DNA of 64,000 nucleotides from Crossaster papposus (lineage: Eukaryota; Echinodermata; Asteroidea; Velatida; Solasteridae). The translations under genes and the position numbers were made by a program. Under the pieces are notes generated by a model, which saw only the letters and a list, made by a program, of their open reading frames with translations, had not been told where the DNA came from and did not search any database. Location: NCBI GenBank assembly GCA_037893245.1, contig JBAIAA010000510.1:434001-498000 (forward strand), given 5' to 3'. This document shows positions 23,101 to 33,353 of the stretch, piece after piece (position 1 is the first letter of the stretch; every line of letters starts with the position of its first letter).

Positions 23101-23398
23101 GTGGAGTGGCCTCGTGGCCAGGAGCATTGAATTCGTGGTCTGCTGGTAATTCTGCAGGTTGTGGGTTCAATCTGGGGTTGTGCGTGTGCCTCATTGCTTC
23201 TCCCCACCCAGGCGTAAATGGGTACCTGTGAGGGCAGAGATGGTTATTGTGATTGATTTAGCTGCTTTGCGCCGAAATGGCAGCATCGAGCTGTACACTC
23301 CCCAGGGAGCTGAAATGATATTTGGAATGTTTCACTGTACAAGTACCCGCTATTATTATCGCTTGAAAAATGGCTGGGAACCAGTTAACAGCCATTGA
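23101..23398 (+). repeat. tRNA-derived SINE, plus orientation
   Basis: The head has an A-box-like GTGGAGTGGCCTCGTGGCCA and a B box region GGTTGTGGGTTCAATC (better in copy C: GGTTCAAGTCC). The body contains GGTACCTGTGAGGGCAGAGATGG and a GGAATGTTTCACTGTAC block. The same body occurs reversed at 25036-25392. Confidence 0.75.
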
Positions 23399-23864
23399 CA
23401 TTGCATGACACTTTAAATAGTTGGTTACCTGTCATTTTTCTCTGTATGGGTACATTTTTACAGTGACGTTGGGGTGTTGTGGCTGACTGCACACGATGGT
23501 TCCCTCAGCCGTAAGCTACTCGATGGTGCCAACCAGACAGGGATCAGTGTCAAAGTCCTCGATCAAACGAAACTGCGGGAATGGTTCAACTTTCTGTCCG
23601 TTGACAAAATGCTGTGGGAGACATACTACCCGCTGAGTTGCAACTTGATGTAACGGCGAAGTCTCAAGTCGTGGTGCTTCTTGTTGACAGAAGATGACAG
23701 GGACAGGCTCCGTTGCATGCCTTCCTTACACGTCTATGAGGGAGAAACGGACTTGGGACAAGACTGCTACATTTTGCCACCGATTCAGTACCCAAACGGT
23801 AAATATTGCCATGTATATGTGACTAATGAATGTAATCATTAAGAGAAGGGGCCATTAGATAATC

Positions 23865-24130
23865 TAGCTGGATTTTGACACATCTTTATGAGTAAACACA
23901 TACACTCCTCCTATGTCTAGCCTAGTCTGGTTCCTAGACTTCATAATGGTGTCCAGTAACACGCAGTGAATCTTGCGTACCTCAGGAGACATCCCTCCTG
24001 AGATATGCAAATGACATGCATAGGTCTGAATCCCGCCTCGTAAATTTAAAATCACAACGGTAATGTTTGTGCGCAACCAACCTATAGATTGCAAAATGGG
24101 AATAGGCATGGAGCTATGAATGTGCAATTT
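23865..24130. repeat. Intronic repeat shared by oxidase copies
   Basis: The segment includes GAGATATGCAAATGA and CACAACGGTAATGTTTGTGC. It recurs at 46730-47000 in block B and, adjacent to a SINE, from 63945 to the window end in copy C. The minus-strand open frames in it are not supported as genes. Confidence 0.6.
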
Positions 24131-24616
24131 TAGTAATAATGAGCTTCGATTCTTACTGAATTTGGATTCTGAATTCTTACTGAATTCTTACTAAATCTCT
24201 GGCAAATACCAATAATTATTGCTCAGACTCGACCATATGACTTACGACTCAGACTCGGACTCTACCTGAATTTGATTCAGGACTCGCACTCAAGACTCGA
24301 CAGTGGTGACTGGGGCTCTAATTCTGACTCAGACTCAAACCCAAGTCTCCCCTAACTCACTTGCTGCAACCGAGCGAGAGGAGAACTTGTGCTTGGAGTC
24401 AGATGAACATTTGTTAGTCCCAATGAAAACACCATACTATTCCTATTGAATACATGTAGCTAAATTTTGTTTTCTTTCCCCAAAATAGAACATGAGAAAG
24501 ATATGACAACTAAGGAGCAAATGAAGGCCTGGTCCTTTGGTCATGGTGATCAACCAACGTCAGATAGACTCCTGCAGTGCCTACAAGGCATAATTCCTGG
24601 TAGGTGATCCGTTTAA

Positions 24617-25000
24617 AGGTAGGATACACCATCGGTAATTGCTTGAATTATAATGAAAGGGTGGATTTTGGGGGTGGTTGTATTTTAGAGTAAATATCAA
24701 TTGACTGACCTGTTCGAAGTTTTACAATCATGGTTGCCAAGAAAAGTACAAAAAAACAGCGTTTGTTTTCAACCGGCGTTGGGCAGTTATGCTTATGTTA
24801 TTTGTGTTTTTTTCGCGATCGCCGTCTGGCGATCGCGATTTTTTCTTTATAGAATTCTTTTTTTCAGAATAATTACAGAATATATAGCGCAATAGTTTTG
24901 CTGGATGCCTAGAATCATTATTTACTTTCAGATAAGTAAGATATTTCTTAATAATTCGGTAGTAAATTTGTTCGATATCTGCAAATGGTGTATTCTACCT
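24617..25000. repeat. TTAA-flanked MITE M4 in oxidase intron 5
   Basis: The left end is AGGTAGGATACACCAT preceded by TTAA (24613-24616). The right end ATGGTGTATTCTACCT is followed by TTAT. Copy B carries it at 47545-47930. Copy C lacks it at the equivalent place (CCGTTGGACTACATCGATC near 63667), giving an empty site. Confidence 0.8.
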
Positions 25001-25035
25001 TTATAACTCCATCGATCTTATTACTGTGTAAAAAC

Positions 25036-25392
25036 TATAGATAACAATAATAATATTTATAAAGTGCACATATCCAACAATACTGGCGCTTGTGTCGCAA
25101 CAATATTATTACCCCTGCTCATTGGGCCCACGAAACATTCCAAATACCAACTCGGCTACCTGGGGAGTATACAGCTCGATGCAGCCATTTCACCGCAAGG
25201 CAGCAATAAATCAATCCCAGAAACCATCTCTGCCATCACAGGTACCCATTTTACTCCAGGGTGGAGAGAAGCAATGAGCGACAACAACCCCAGGCTGGAC
25301 TTGAACCCACAACCTGCAGATTTACACGCAGATTTACCCGCAAATCACAAATTCAATTCCCCAGACTACGAGGCCATAGCACCCCATTTAGG
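25036..25392 (-). repeat. tRNA-derived SINE, minus orientation
   Basis: This is the reverse complement of the SINE family at 23101: head at 25300-25392, tail with AATAATAATATTTATAAAG at the left. The 152-codon plus-strand frame through it is antisense SINE sequence, not a gene. Copies lie at 47966-48322 and 63711-63938. Confidence 0.75.
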
Positions 25393-26279
25393 AAATCTAG
25401 ATGTGACCAGCAATCAATTTTATGATGCATCGCTCGTCGTATCCCTACAATGCGTCGCAGCTGCGACACGTCCTGCAAGTTTTTTACAAAACACATTGAC
25501 GTGTCATAGGTGTAATTTATAGCACACAACTGTATATATTGTATATAACGGTGGGATAAAACAAAAGTCGATCACAAATTTGTTACAAGTATATCCAGTG
25601 AAGTGGCAGCCTATTGAAATGGAACGAAGCATCCATTCAAAAATGTTCATCCTATGTTTTAGTTGCCCTTTCATCAAGTTGCCGTGATTACCTCTGGATA
25701 TTAAACCGAAAAAGATCTTTTACACTTGTTATTACCGTTGCAGGTCTGAAGCCACTTTTCATTCACACCGATACTTGCGTGACTACCACCACACCTACGC
25801 GGCTACTCTACTGCGACATGGTCGGCCCTGGGCTTGGCGTGCTCGTTGGCGGTAACGGGGTCGGGGCCAAGTCCTCAGATGAGATCGGCCACATAGCAGC
25901 TAACATGATACTGAAGGGAAAGTGGGACTATGACATGCCGAGAGAGACGTTTAGAGTGAAGTGGAAACCGAACTGAGAGGTCATGGTGCTCATATTTAAA
26001 ATCCTAGGAATCCTAGAATTCTGACAAAGTATCAAATGCTTTATACTTGCAGTTAATTGCACAGCCGAATGGTTTATAACAATAGAGTCTATCATGTTAG
26101 CCCCGACCCAACCTTAAAAAAAATGGAGTAAGCACTGCAAATCTGAAGCATTTACTTCTTTTAATTTATACCAAATGGAGCAAATGCTAATATTCTACCT
26201 TCATTTGTTATTCATACAGATGCTATTAAATGCTTAAAAATTAGCAATTGAAGCACAAAATTCAATTTTGTATTTATTC

Positions 26280-26340
26280 ATTGACTCTAGCTGGGTTTGA
26301 ACCTTGGACCTCGAGTAAAGCTGCACTGAGCTTTAAAGTA
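26280..26340 (-). repeat. tRNA-like 3' half
   Basis: On the minus strand a B-box-like GGTTCAAACCCAGCT is preceded by a short stem region. The duplicate is at about 49206-49262. It is probably a SINE fragment. The rest of 25980-26470 holds no gene. Confidence 0.3.
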
Positions 26341-26479
26341 TATGAACATTTTATTAAAAATGAATATTGAAAAGAGTATAAAATACGTTTGAAACAACAT
26401 AAAATGGGTAAATATGTTTATTCAGTAACGATATGTTTAAATGCCAGTAGTAGTACAGCGGACATGTATGAACATTTAA

Positions 26480-26830
26480 AGGTAGGATACATTGCTTAAA
26501 TTATCATGAATGGGTGAATTTGGAGGGGTTGTATTTTATAGTAAATATCGTTTAACTGACCTGTTCGAAGTTTTACAATCATGGATTAGATGCCGAGAAA
26601 AGCAAGAAAAACTGCATTCTTTTTCAACAGACGTCGGGCAGTTATTCTTAAGTTGTTCTTGGTTTTTTTCCGCATTCGCCAGCGGGCGATTGTGAATTTG
26701 TTTGTACAATTTTTTATTTGTTTGGAACAATTACACGATATCTACCATAATCTGCCACATGCTGGATGCCTAGAATCATTATTTTCTTTCAAGTAAGTAA
26801 GATATTTATTAGTACATCGATAGTACATTG
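26480..26830. repeat. One-ended copy (M6) of the TTAA MITE
   Basis: TTAA then AGGTAGGATACATTGCTT starts the element. The body matches M4 up to the TGCCTAGAATCATTATTT block, after which the right terminal repeat is missing. Block B has the same defect at 49394 to about 49735, so the truncation preceded the duplication. Confidence 0.7.
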
Positions 26831-27078
26831 TACAACTAATTAACTGCATTATATTGTATTAAAACAAAGTCTAGAATTAAACAACAAATATCGAGTGTGA
26901 AATAAAAAAACACGCAACCTAAAACAAGTTCTATAAAAATATTACTTTTGATTAATTGTTTTTATGTCAGTAATGTGTTTTGAAACCCTAATGTAAGACG
27001 CTAAACAAATATTAATTATTATGACATTGAATATTATCCCTTTTTAATACGACTACTGTTTCAGCAATTGTTTATTAT

Positions 27079-27161
27079 TTATTCGGGGTAAAGGAGGAAG
27101 CCATTGAATGAGGTGTAGCGATAGGGGGAACCACTAGACGCCCTACCGTACATGGTAAGCC
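27079..27161 (-). pseudogene. C-terminal scrap of the copy A C1q gene
   Basis: It matches 50011-50093 of the intact C1q gene, coding the last 26 residues or so, ending SFNGFLLYPE and a stop. Upstream coding sequence continues at 31114 after a 3.95-kb P-type insertion. The 8 bases GGTAAGCC at its right edge are the target duplication. Confidence 0.9.
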
Positions 27162-29245
27162 CATCGAAATCAAACCAAGTAGAAGGATTGTGTCCGTTCA
27201 CGTTTCACGCAGCGCAATGGCACCGCTCGAGGGCGCCCGCCGCCATTTTGCGTAGTACAAGAAATCGCCTGCGCATACGTATTGTGTACAAGCTCCTATT
27301 GCAATTATTGCAATTGGAGGAAGGGACGTCCAGAAACCAGGGTTTTATTGTTAGTTTTGGTGAAAAATATCTTTACATATATTGTTTATGCCCTTTTCCA
27401 AGTCCCATACAGACGTTTGATGACTTGAATATTGGAATAAGAGCGGCAGCTTGGACAGTAGGGGAGTTGAAAATTTAGGTGTTTTTTTGGTTGCATAAAG
27501 ACTAAAAGAGCTAGACTATTTGTTAAATATCATTTGTGGTATTAGGCTAGTTTTGTCTCTTTCTGTGATAGAAAGAATATATCAAATTATTTAGGCTCTA
27601 TTTATATAAATCACTCCCACTTTCTCTTTACACACACTCGTAAATTCTCAGTCTTTCCACATAATTGTGAATACTTTCATCTTTATTAAGTTTTTGTCTC
27701 TACCAGCAAAAGTTAACCTTGGCATTGCCCTATGTATTACATGAATGTATACAGTACATATCAAAACATCCATGAACTATTGCAATGGTGGATATGAAGA
27801 AAAAAATCCTCAGTGGTGTGGAAAAAAACTTTCCTACAAGCAAGCAATTATGGCACATTATGTTTATACCGGCACATTTCTTATTCATTTTAACACAGGG
27901 AAATAATCACATTTGCATTTGACTCACTACAATTACAAAAGGCAAGATTTTCTCCTTTTTAGCACTCAAAACTTGAACATACTGCATTAATAAACTAGAC
28001 ATCAACAAGATATAATACATATGAATCAGTATTTCCCTCTCTTTGGTTTGTTCATGAAGCAGTCATCTGATTTCAGTGAAAACTTTTAAAACAGATTTTT
28101 ACTCTATATTGTAGATGAAAGTTGCAATTTTCATTTAGCTCTAGCCCTTTCAGTTGGTAAACATGGATACAACCATTGCAACTACAGTTTTAATTCAATA
28201 GTGTAGAATAGATGACACTGCACATTGCACAATAAAATCATTGGACAATATTCTATAACAAAACAGGGATCGTTTGTATACACCGTAAACCTCTGTATAC
28301 AGATTTTCATACAACATATGTAAATTCCTTATCTAATTTGACGAAACAATTTGTTTGTACACACATGTATGTGGCACTATGCCATCACCGAATACATTAT
28401 CCATTATCAAGAAACAAACGCACAATTGTAAATAGCTTTGGTAACCATAAGTGCAACCAATAGGATATGAAGGCACAAGTGATCAGAGTCGAGTTAAAAA
28501 TAAAAAAAATTAAGAAAATCCCTTTCCCTGAAACACGTTGACAATAATCCAGTTGTTTTTTATTTCTTTGATGCCTCTTTCGCAAATTCTAATCTCAAAT
28601 CTAATTTATGCAATCAGATTCAAACTATACCTAAACCTGTCAGACAGAAGACAGGCTAGTGCCAATAATAGAATCACACAATTCCTTTCTCTCTGGGTAA
28701 GCCTAGATGTATAAAACACAAATTAGACCAATAGGGCAAACATCGTATATTATCCCTGTAGTGCACATTCTGTCATTTCAGTAGGAAGGAGAAGGTATGA
28801 TGAAATAGTCTGTTTGAATCAGTATATTTTTTTTCATCAATGGTGAAATATTATTTTAAAAAATACACATAAATAAGATTGACCAATTGTTTACCCTTTT
28901 ACAGCAGAAATCCCCAAATACTTCAAAATGTATATGTCTTTAAAGATATACATGTACATGTACCATAATAATGGGAGCTTCGCAAAATATTGCCTGGTGG
29001 TTTTTTTTCTTGATTTGTATTTCAAGTGCTGTGCTTTACTAGGCCATATGAAATCACTACATAATCTACACATATTCATCCGAGGAGTAAGTTTTAGAGG
29101 ACGTAGGAAGGTTCATGCAGGTAGCTTCTTTAACTGCCATGACTGACAGGTCGTAACTTTCACAATAACAAACCATCTGCCCATGTATTCTGTTGATGTG
29201 TACAGACAGGGTAATGGTATATTTACTCGGGATTTGATGTAAAGT

Positions 29246-30043
29246 CTATTGGTGCTTGAACAGGATTAATTTTGATAATTTTTTTCTAACTAGTGGTCCA
29301 CTGAGCTTTTCGTTCATTCTACGAGCAAGATGGTGCATGCGGATTGTTACATATGAAGAAGCAATACGCTTGATGAGGATGAACAGATGATTGTTGTGTG
29401 GTTCACAGTCGAACATATGATTACAGAGTGAATTGAAGATATCCTTGTTCCCAATCTCGCCTAGCACTGCAGATGAGATGGCATGGGTGAGGCCAGTTCC
29501 CTGTGGAAGGTCACCTCCAGTTATGATTAACATGCGTTGGAAACATTTCTCTGTCATTTCACATACTTTCACCACATCTGGAGTAGGTCTAACTAAGCCA
29601 CCTCTGTTCTTCTTCTCCAAGAAGCTGCTCTCGATAGCTTCCCCGGTGGTCAAAGCAGTAAGACATTCCTCACAAGAAACATACCTCCTAGTCATCTTGA
29701 CAACATAACCAGAGATGTAACTGATGGCAGAACTCTTGTATGATGAGAGAGTAGTTATATTGGGCATGTCAGAGTAGTCATGATCTATCTTCGCTGGACT
29801 CCGTGTCGACAAGTCGTATTTCCGTACTAAGAGTATGTCGTCCTCCTGATGAGCAACAGCTACACTAGATGTACAACTGGAAACATGAAGAATGCTTGTT
29901 CTGTCTTGAGCTACGCAATTTCCACCAATTCCTTGAATTTCATGTCTCACAAGCATTTTCCGGTAGGAGGTTGAGAATTCCCGAGCTGTTGGATTGTTGT
30001 TACTCCCCAATGAAGACCGCATTGCACAGTTTGGGAAACCTAT
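29246..30043 (-). CDS. P-element/THAP9-like transposase, C-terminal exon
   Basis: The exon opens after an acceptor TTTTAATTATAG at about 30044, reading FPNCAMRSS and then SNNNPTAREFSTSYRKML, a conserved P-family phrase. A second family hallmark, SAISYISGYVVKM, is followed by a Cys pair (SCEEC) and a stretch resembling the C-terminal part of THAP9 and Drosophila P transposase. It ends KLSKLILFKHQ and a stop at 29246. The exon codes about 265 residues without internal stops, but the N-terminal catalytic RNase-H-like part is absent in this element. It would be active only if supplied in trans or spliced with missing exons. Confidence 0.85.
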   Translation of the reverse strand: MGFPNCAMRSSLGSNNNPTAREFSTSYRKMLVRHEIQGIGGNCVAQDRTSILHVSSCTSSVAVAHQEDDILLVRKYDLSTRSPAKIDHDYSDMPNITTLSSYKSSAISYISGYVVKMTRRYVSCEECLTALTTGEAIESSFLEKKNRGGLVRPTPDVVKVCEMTEKCFQRMLIITGGDLPQGTGLTHAISSAVLGEIGNKDIFNSLCNHMFDCEPHNNHLFILIKRIASSYVTIRMHHLARRMNEKLSGPLVRKKLSKLILFKHQ

Positions 30044-30910
30044 AATTAAAATGAATGAAGGAAACAAAATTAAACCAATAAATATTAATTAAAATGGGGT
30101 ATGGTTTTAGCAACAAAATCACAACACATGGAGACAGTTTTGTAATTTTATTGTCCAGCTCAGATATTTTTGCCCATTTTGTCACTACAGCACACATTCA
30201 AAATAAAAATGTATGCACAATAATAGGTAGGTACCCCTTCCTGGCAAAATGACTCTCAAAATTGAATACGGATTTGGAGCGCTTCCGCATGAGAACATGA
30301 TCCAAGAAAATTGTTGTGTCTATGGACATTGCTAACCAGGGTGTCTGGCAGGTTTGCATTTTTTTTTAATTACCAACTTTGATGAGTACAATTTCTTGTG
30401 TTTTACAACAATTTAAATGTCCAAAATTAAGGTGTAAATTTGAGTAAATTCCAGTAAATTTCTTACAATAATGCTTGAAAGTTTGACGACTCACGGGAAA
30501 TTGTGTCACTATACTAGCGCGATGCAACATGTTCATAAGTTCAAGTTCAAGTTAATCTTCAAAGTAACTTTAACCGACACCAAGTCAAACAAAGAAAGTG
30601 ACCTGCTTATCTGCTTATGCCCCAATGAAATCCCCCCCAAAAAAAAAAACCAAAAAAAAACAGTACAGTATTCTCTGGATATTATGCATGTATTCGATAT
30701 TATCGGTTTATAATACTTTACAGCTCTGTGGAATTCAATATTTTTGATAGTTCATAGCCGATGTCATTGAGCTCGAGCGAAAACAGTTCACAAACATGGA
30801 AATGAATAGATGGGACCGATGTACAAATACACGCTTTGCCTTTAGTCATACTGTGGCTTTCTGCGTTCGGATTATATCATGCAAATGTTTTTAATGAAGT
30901 GATCACTTAC

Positions 30911-30978
30911 CTATGAAAGGTTATTCCAGAGCCTCTTTTAAGGCGATTGGTGCAGTTGAAAGCTGCACAATATGGCAT
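30911..30978 (-). CDS. THAP zinc-finger first exon of the P-type transposase
   Basis: A 68-base exon starts with ATG at 30978 and reads MPYCAAFNCTNRLKRGSGIT, then FHR, ending at a consensus donor GTAAGT (30905-30910). This is the invariant beginning of THAP domains: the C-x(4)-C of the C2CH zinc site followed by the basic/Gly loop and FHR before the first intron. It lies 135 bases inside the right terminal repeat, where the 5' exon should be. I could not find the second THAP half (Trp, Cys-x2-His), so it is probably deleted. Confidence 0.8.
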
Positions 30979-31113
30979 TTTGCAGATGAAAGTTGAGCAT
31001 ACACATAGCACGTAGTCGCAGTTCGCTTTCACAACGCCAGTTCTATCCAAGATGGCGCACGGCGGTGCAATTCAGCGGTCTCGGAAAATCCTTCTACTTG
31101 TTTGAGTTCGTTG

Positions 31114-31376
31114 GGTAAGCCCCACCGTGTCTCCTCGCTGCAGAACCAGCACCGCGCTCCCAGACACCTGCTCATAGTGACTTGCATCAGTGCTTTCGCC
31201 AGAGACAACATAGTCGTCGTTCTTCCGGAGATGAACGTACAGGCCGCTGCTGCGAGAATATTTGCACACAGAAAACGTAAACACGTAGGTGCCCGGCACA
31301 GTACACGTGAACGTGCCGGTCCCTAGATCAAAGCTGGTACCCGGCAGAAGCGTCTCGGTCTGCTGGAAGGGCAAAC
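31114..31376 (-). pseudogene. C1q-domain fragment of copy A
   Basis: It codes the central C1q domain (FDLGTGTFTCTVPGTYVFTF and following) and matches 50086-50352 of the intact gene. It is cut at the left by the P-type element and at the right by the foldback element, whose end ATGGAACGCC begins two bases after GGGCAAAC. The N-terminal signal, collagen part and first strands are absent. A short chimeric ORF using a foldback-derived Met exists but is not supported as a gene. Confidence 0.9.
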
Positions 31377-31377
31377 T

Positions 31378-33353
31378 ATGGAACGCCAAAGAGGCATAAA
31401 CCCCGTTCAACGCATCGATCGGTCTTTTGCATCGACCGATCGGTCTTTTACATCGACCGATCGGTCTTTTACATCGACCGATCGGTCTTTCTACCGATCG
31501 GTCTTTTACATCGACCGATCGGTCTTTTACATCGACCGATCGGTCTTTCTACCGATCGGTCTTTTACATCGACCGATCGGTCTTTTACATCGACCGATCG
31601 GTCTTTCTACCGATCGGTCTTTTACATCGACCGATCGGTATTTTACATCGACCGATCGGTCTTTTACATCGACCGATCGGTCTTTTACATCGAGCGATCG
31701 GTCTTTCTTTCTACCGATCGGTCTTTTACATCGACCGATCGGTCGTTGCCATCGACCGATCGATGAAAAAAGACCGATGAAAAAAAAACCGATGAAAAGT
31801 ACCCCGCGCCAAAGAGGCATAAATCCGACCAACCTTGTTGACGTACGTGTACATGTACACAATCTTGGCCTATCTTTCATTGTGTATCTGAATAGTTAAA
31901 AAACCTACGGTTGTCGGGAATTTGCTTGCAAGACATGCAGTGCTCAAGGAGACCATTTCACGAGGGACCGTGCAGTGGTCAGTCCATTTTCTTAACTGGT
32001 CGTTGATTGATAAATAGCCTCAGCGGCCTTCTCCGACGACGCCAAAAGTGGTGGTCAAACCCCCCCTCCCCCCCCCCCCCCCCCCCCCCCCTCCCCCCGC
32101 CAGGCGTAACACAGACCATAATTATGCCAAATACACTGAAAGGGAAACTCTACCCTTTTGGCAGTAAATATACAAACAAAAGGGGTTCTCCAAAATTTGT
32201 TATCATTTATTATTTCTGTTTATTTAAAAAAAAAAAATGTTCGCAGCCAAAAGCTTAAATAAAATGGCTTTAACAAAAACGATTTACTAAATTTCATAAA
32301 AAATACTACTCTGTTTTATTTAAGCCATTTTATTTCCGCTTTTGGCTGCTACATTTTTTTTTTTTAATAAACCAGAAATAATAAATGATAACAAATTTTG
32401 GAGAACCCCTTTTTGTTTGTATATTTACTGCCCAAAAGGGTAGAGTTTCCCTTTCAGTGTATTTGGCATAATTATGGTCTGTGTTACGCCTGGCGGGGGG
32501 GGGGGGGAGGAGGGAGGGGGGGGTGGAGGAGGAGGGGAGGGGGGGGAGGTGGGGGGGGGGGGGGAGGGGGGGGGGGGGGGGGGTTTGACCACCACTTTTG
32601 GCGTCGTCGGAGAAGGCCGCTGATGCTATTTATCAATCAACGACCAGTTAAGAAAATGGACTGACCACTGCACGGTCCCCTCGTGAAATGGTCTCCTTGA
32701 GCACTGCATGTCTTGCAAGCAAATTCCCGACAACCGTAGGTTTTTTAACTATTCAGATACACAATGAAAGATAGGCCAAGATTGTGTACATGTACACGTA
32801 CGTCAACAAGGTTGGTCGGAATTTATGCCTCTTTTTTCATCGATCGGTCGATGGCAACGACCGATCGGTCGATGTAAAAGACCGATCGGTAGTAGAAAGA
32901 CCGATCGGTCGATGTAAAAAGACCGATCGGTAGAAAGACCGATCGGTCGATGTAAAAGACCGATCGGTCGATGTAAAAGACCCGATCGGTAGAAAGACCG
33001 ATCGGTCGATGTAAAAGACCGATCGGTCGATGTAAAAGACCGATCGGTAGAAAGACCGATCGGTCGATGTAAAAAAACGATCGATCGATGTACAAGACCG
33101 ATAGGTCGATGTAAAAGACCGATCGGTCGATGCAAAAAATCGATCGGTCGATGTAAAAGACCGATCGGTCGATGTAAAAGGACCGATCGGTCGATGTAAA
33201 AGACCGATCGGTCGATGTAAAAGACCGATCGGTCGATGTAAAAGACCGATCGGTCGATGTAAAAGACCGATCGGTCGATGTAAAAGACCGATCGGTCGAT
33301 GTAAAAGACCGATCGATGCGTTGAACGGGGTTTATGCCTCTTTGGCGTTCCAT
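31378..33353. mobile_element. Foldback element of CGATCGG repeats
   Basis: Two long inverted arms (31378 to about 32280, about 32315 to 33353) share the outer end ATGGAACGCCAAAGAGGCAT, an array of about 21-base units TCTTTTACATCGACCGATCGG alternating with 16-base TCTTTCTACCGATCGG units, a unique inner segment, and a C/G homopolymer tract (32065-32095 and 32490-32583). Only about 35 bases separate the arms. Each 21-mer contains the palindrome GACCGATCGGTC. Long frames through both arms are artefacts of units free of stops. The right end overlaps the start of the recombinase ORF. Confidence 0.85.

Larger units (their letters stand above)
21618..25976 (+). pseudogene. FAD-dependent sarcosine/amine oxidase-like gene, copy A
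   Basis: This is a DAO-family flavoenzyme gene in pieces. Exon 1 (21618-21757) has the Rossmann motif GAGLWGSAAA. Exon 2 (22565-22685) has KPVIGAHYDEGR. Exon 3 (23464 to about 23626) has VLWLTAHDGSL. Exon 4 (about 23627-23798) is frame-broken with a TGA near 23693. Exon 5 (24492-24599) lost its start. Exon 6 (25744-25976) is complete, with a CVTTTTP motif that aligns with the covalent-flavin Cys region of monomeric sarcosine oxidase and a GGNGVGAKSSDEIGHIAA tail, ending KWKPN without a PTS1 signal. The FAD-domain segment with GHLSPRKLL, kept in copy C, is absent. Exon 1 ends in phase 2 whereas exon 2 reads in phase 0, so the gene is probably dead. Confidence 0.85.
27162..31113 (-). mobile_element. 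P-type (THAP9-like) DNA transposon with intact ends
   Basis: Terminal inverted repeats are CATCGAAATCAAACCAAG... (27162-27189) and, at the right end read in reverse, CAACGAACTCAAACAAG... (31113-31087). Both continue into TAGAAGGATT. The flanks are the 8-bp duplication GGTAAGCC (27154-27161 and 31114-31121), the length P elements produce. Block B retains the unoccupied site once (50086-50093) inside the C1q gene. The minus strand carries a THAP first exon (30911-30978) and a C-terminal transposase exon (29246-30043). Only about 870 bases separate them, too little for the catalytic core, so this copy is internally deleted. The stretch 27190-29245 shows no coding sequence. Confidence 0.92.

Noticed and set aside
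24180..24320. GACTC/TGACTCA-rich stretch as an AP-1 site cluster
   Set aside because: It is an imperfect GACTC microsatellite, present also in block B, with no promoter nearby.
25064..25522. 152-codon plus-strand frame, repeated at 47994-48452
   Set aside because: It runs antisense through a tRNA-derived SINE and has no domain; conservation reflects recent block duplication.
31427..31899. Long Arg/Ser/Asp-rich frames through the CGATCGG arrays, also 32803-33494
   Set aside because: They exist on several strands and frames because the repeat units lack stop codons.
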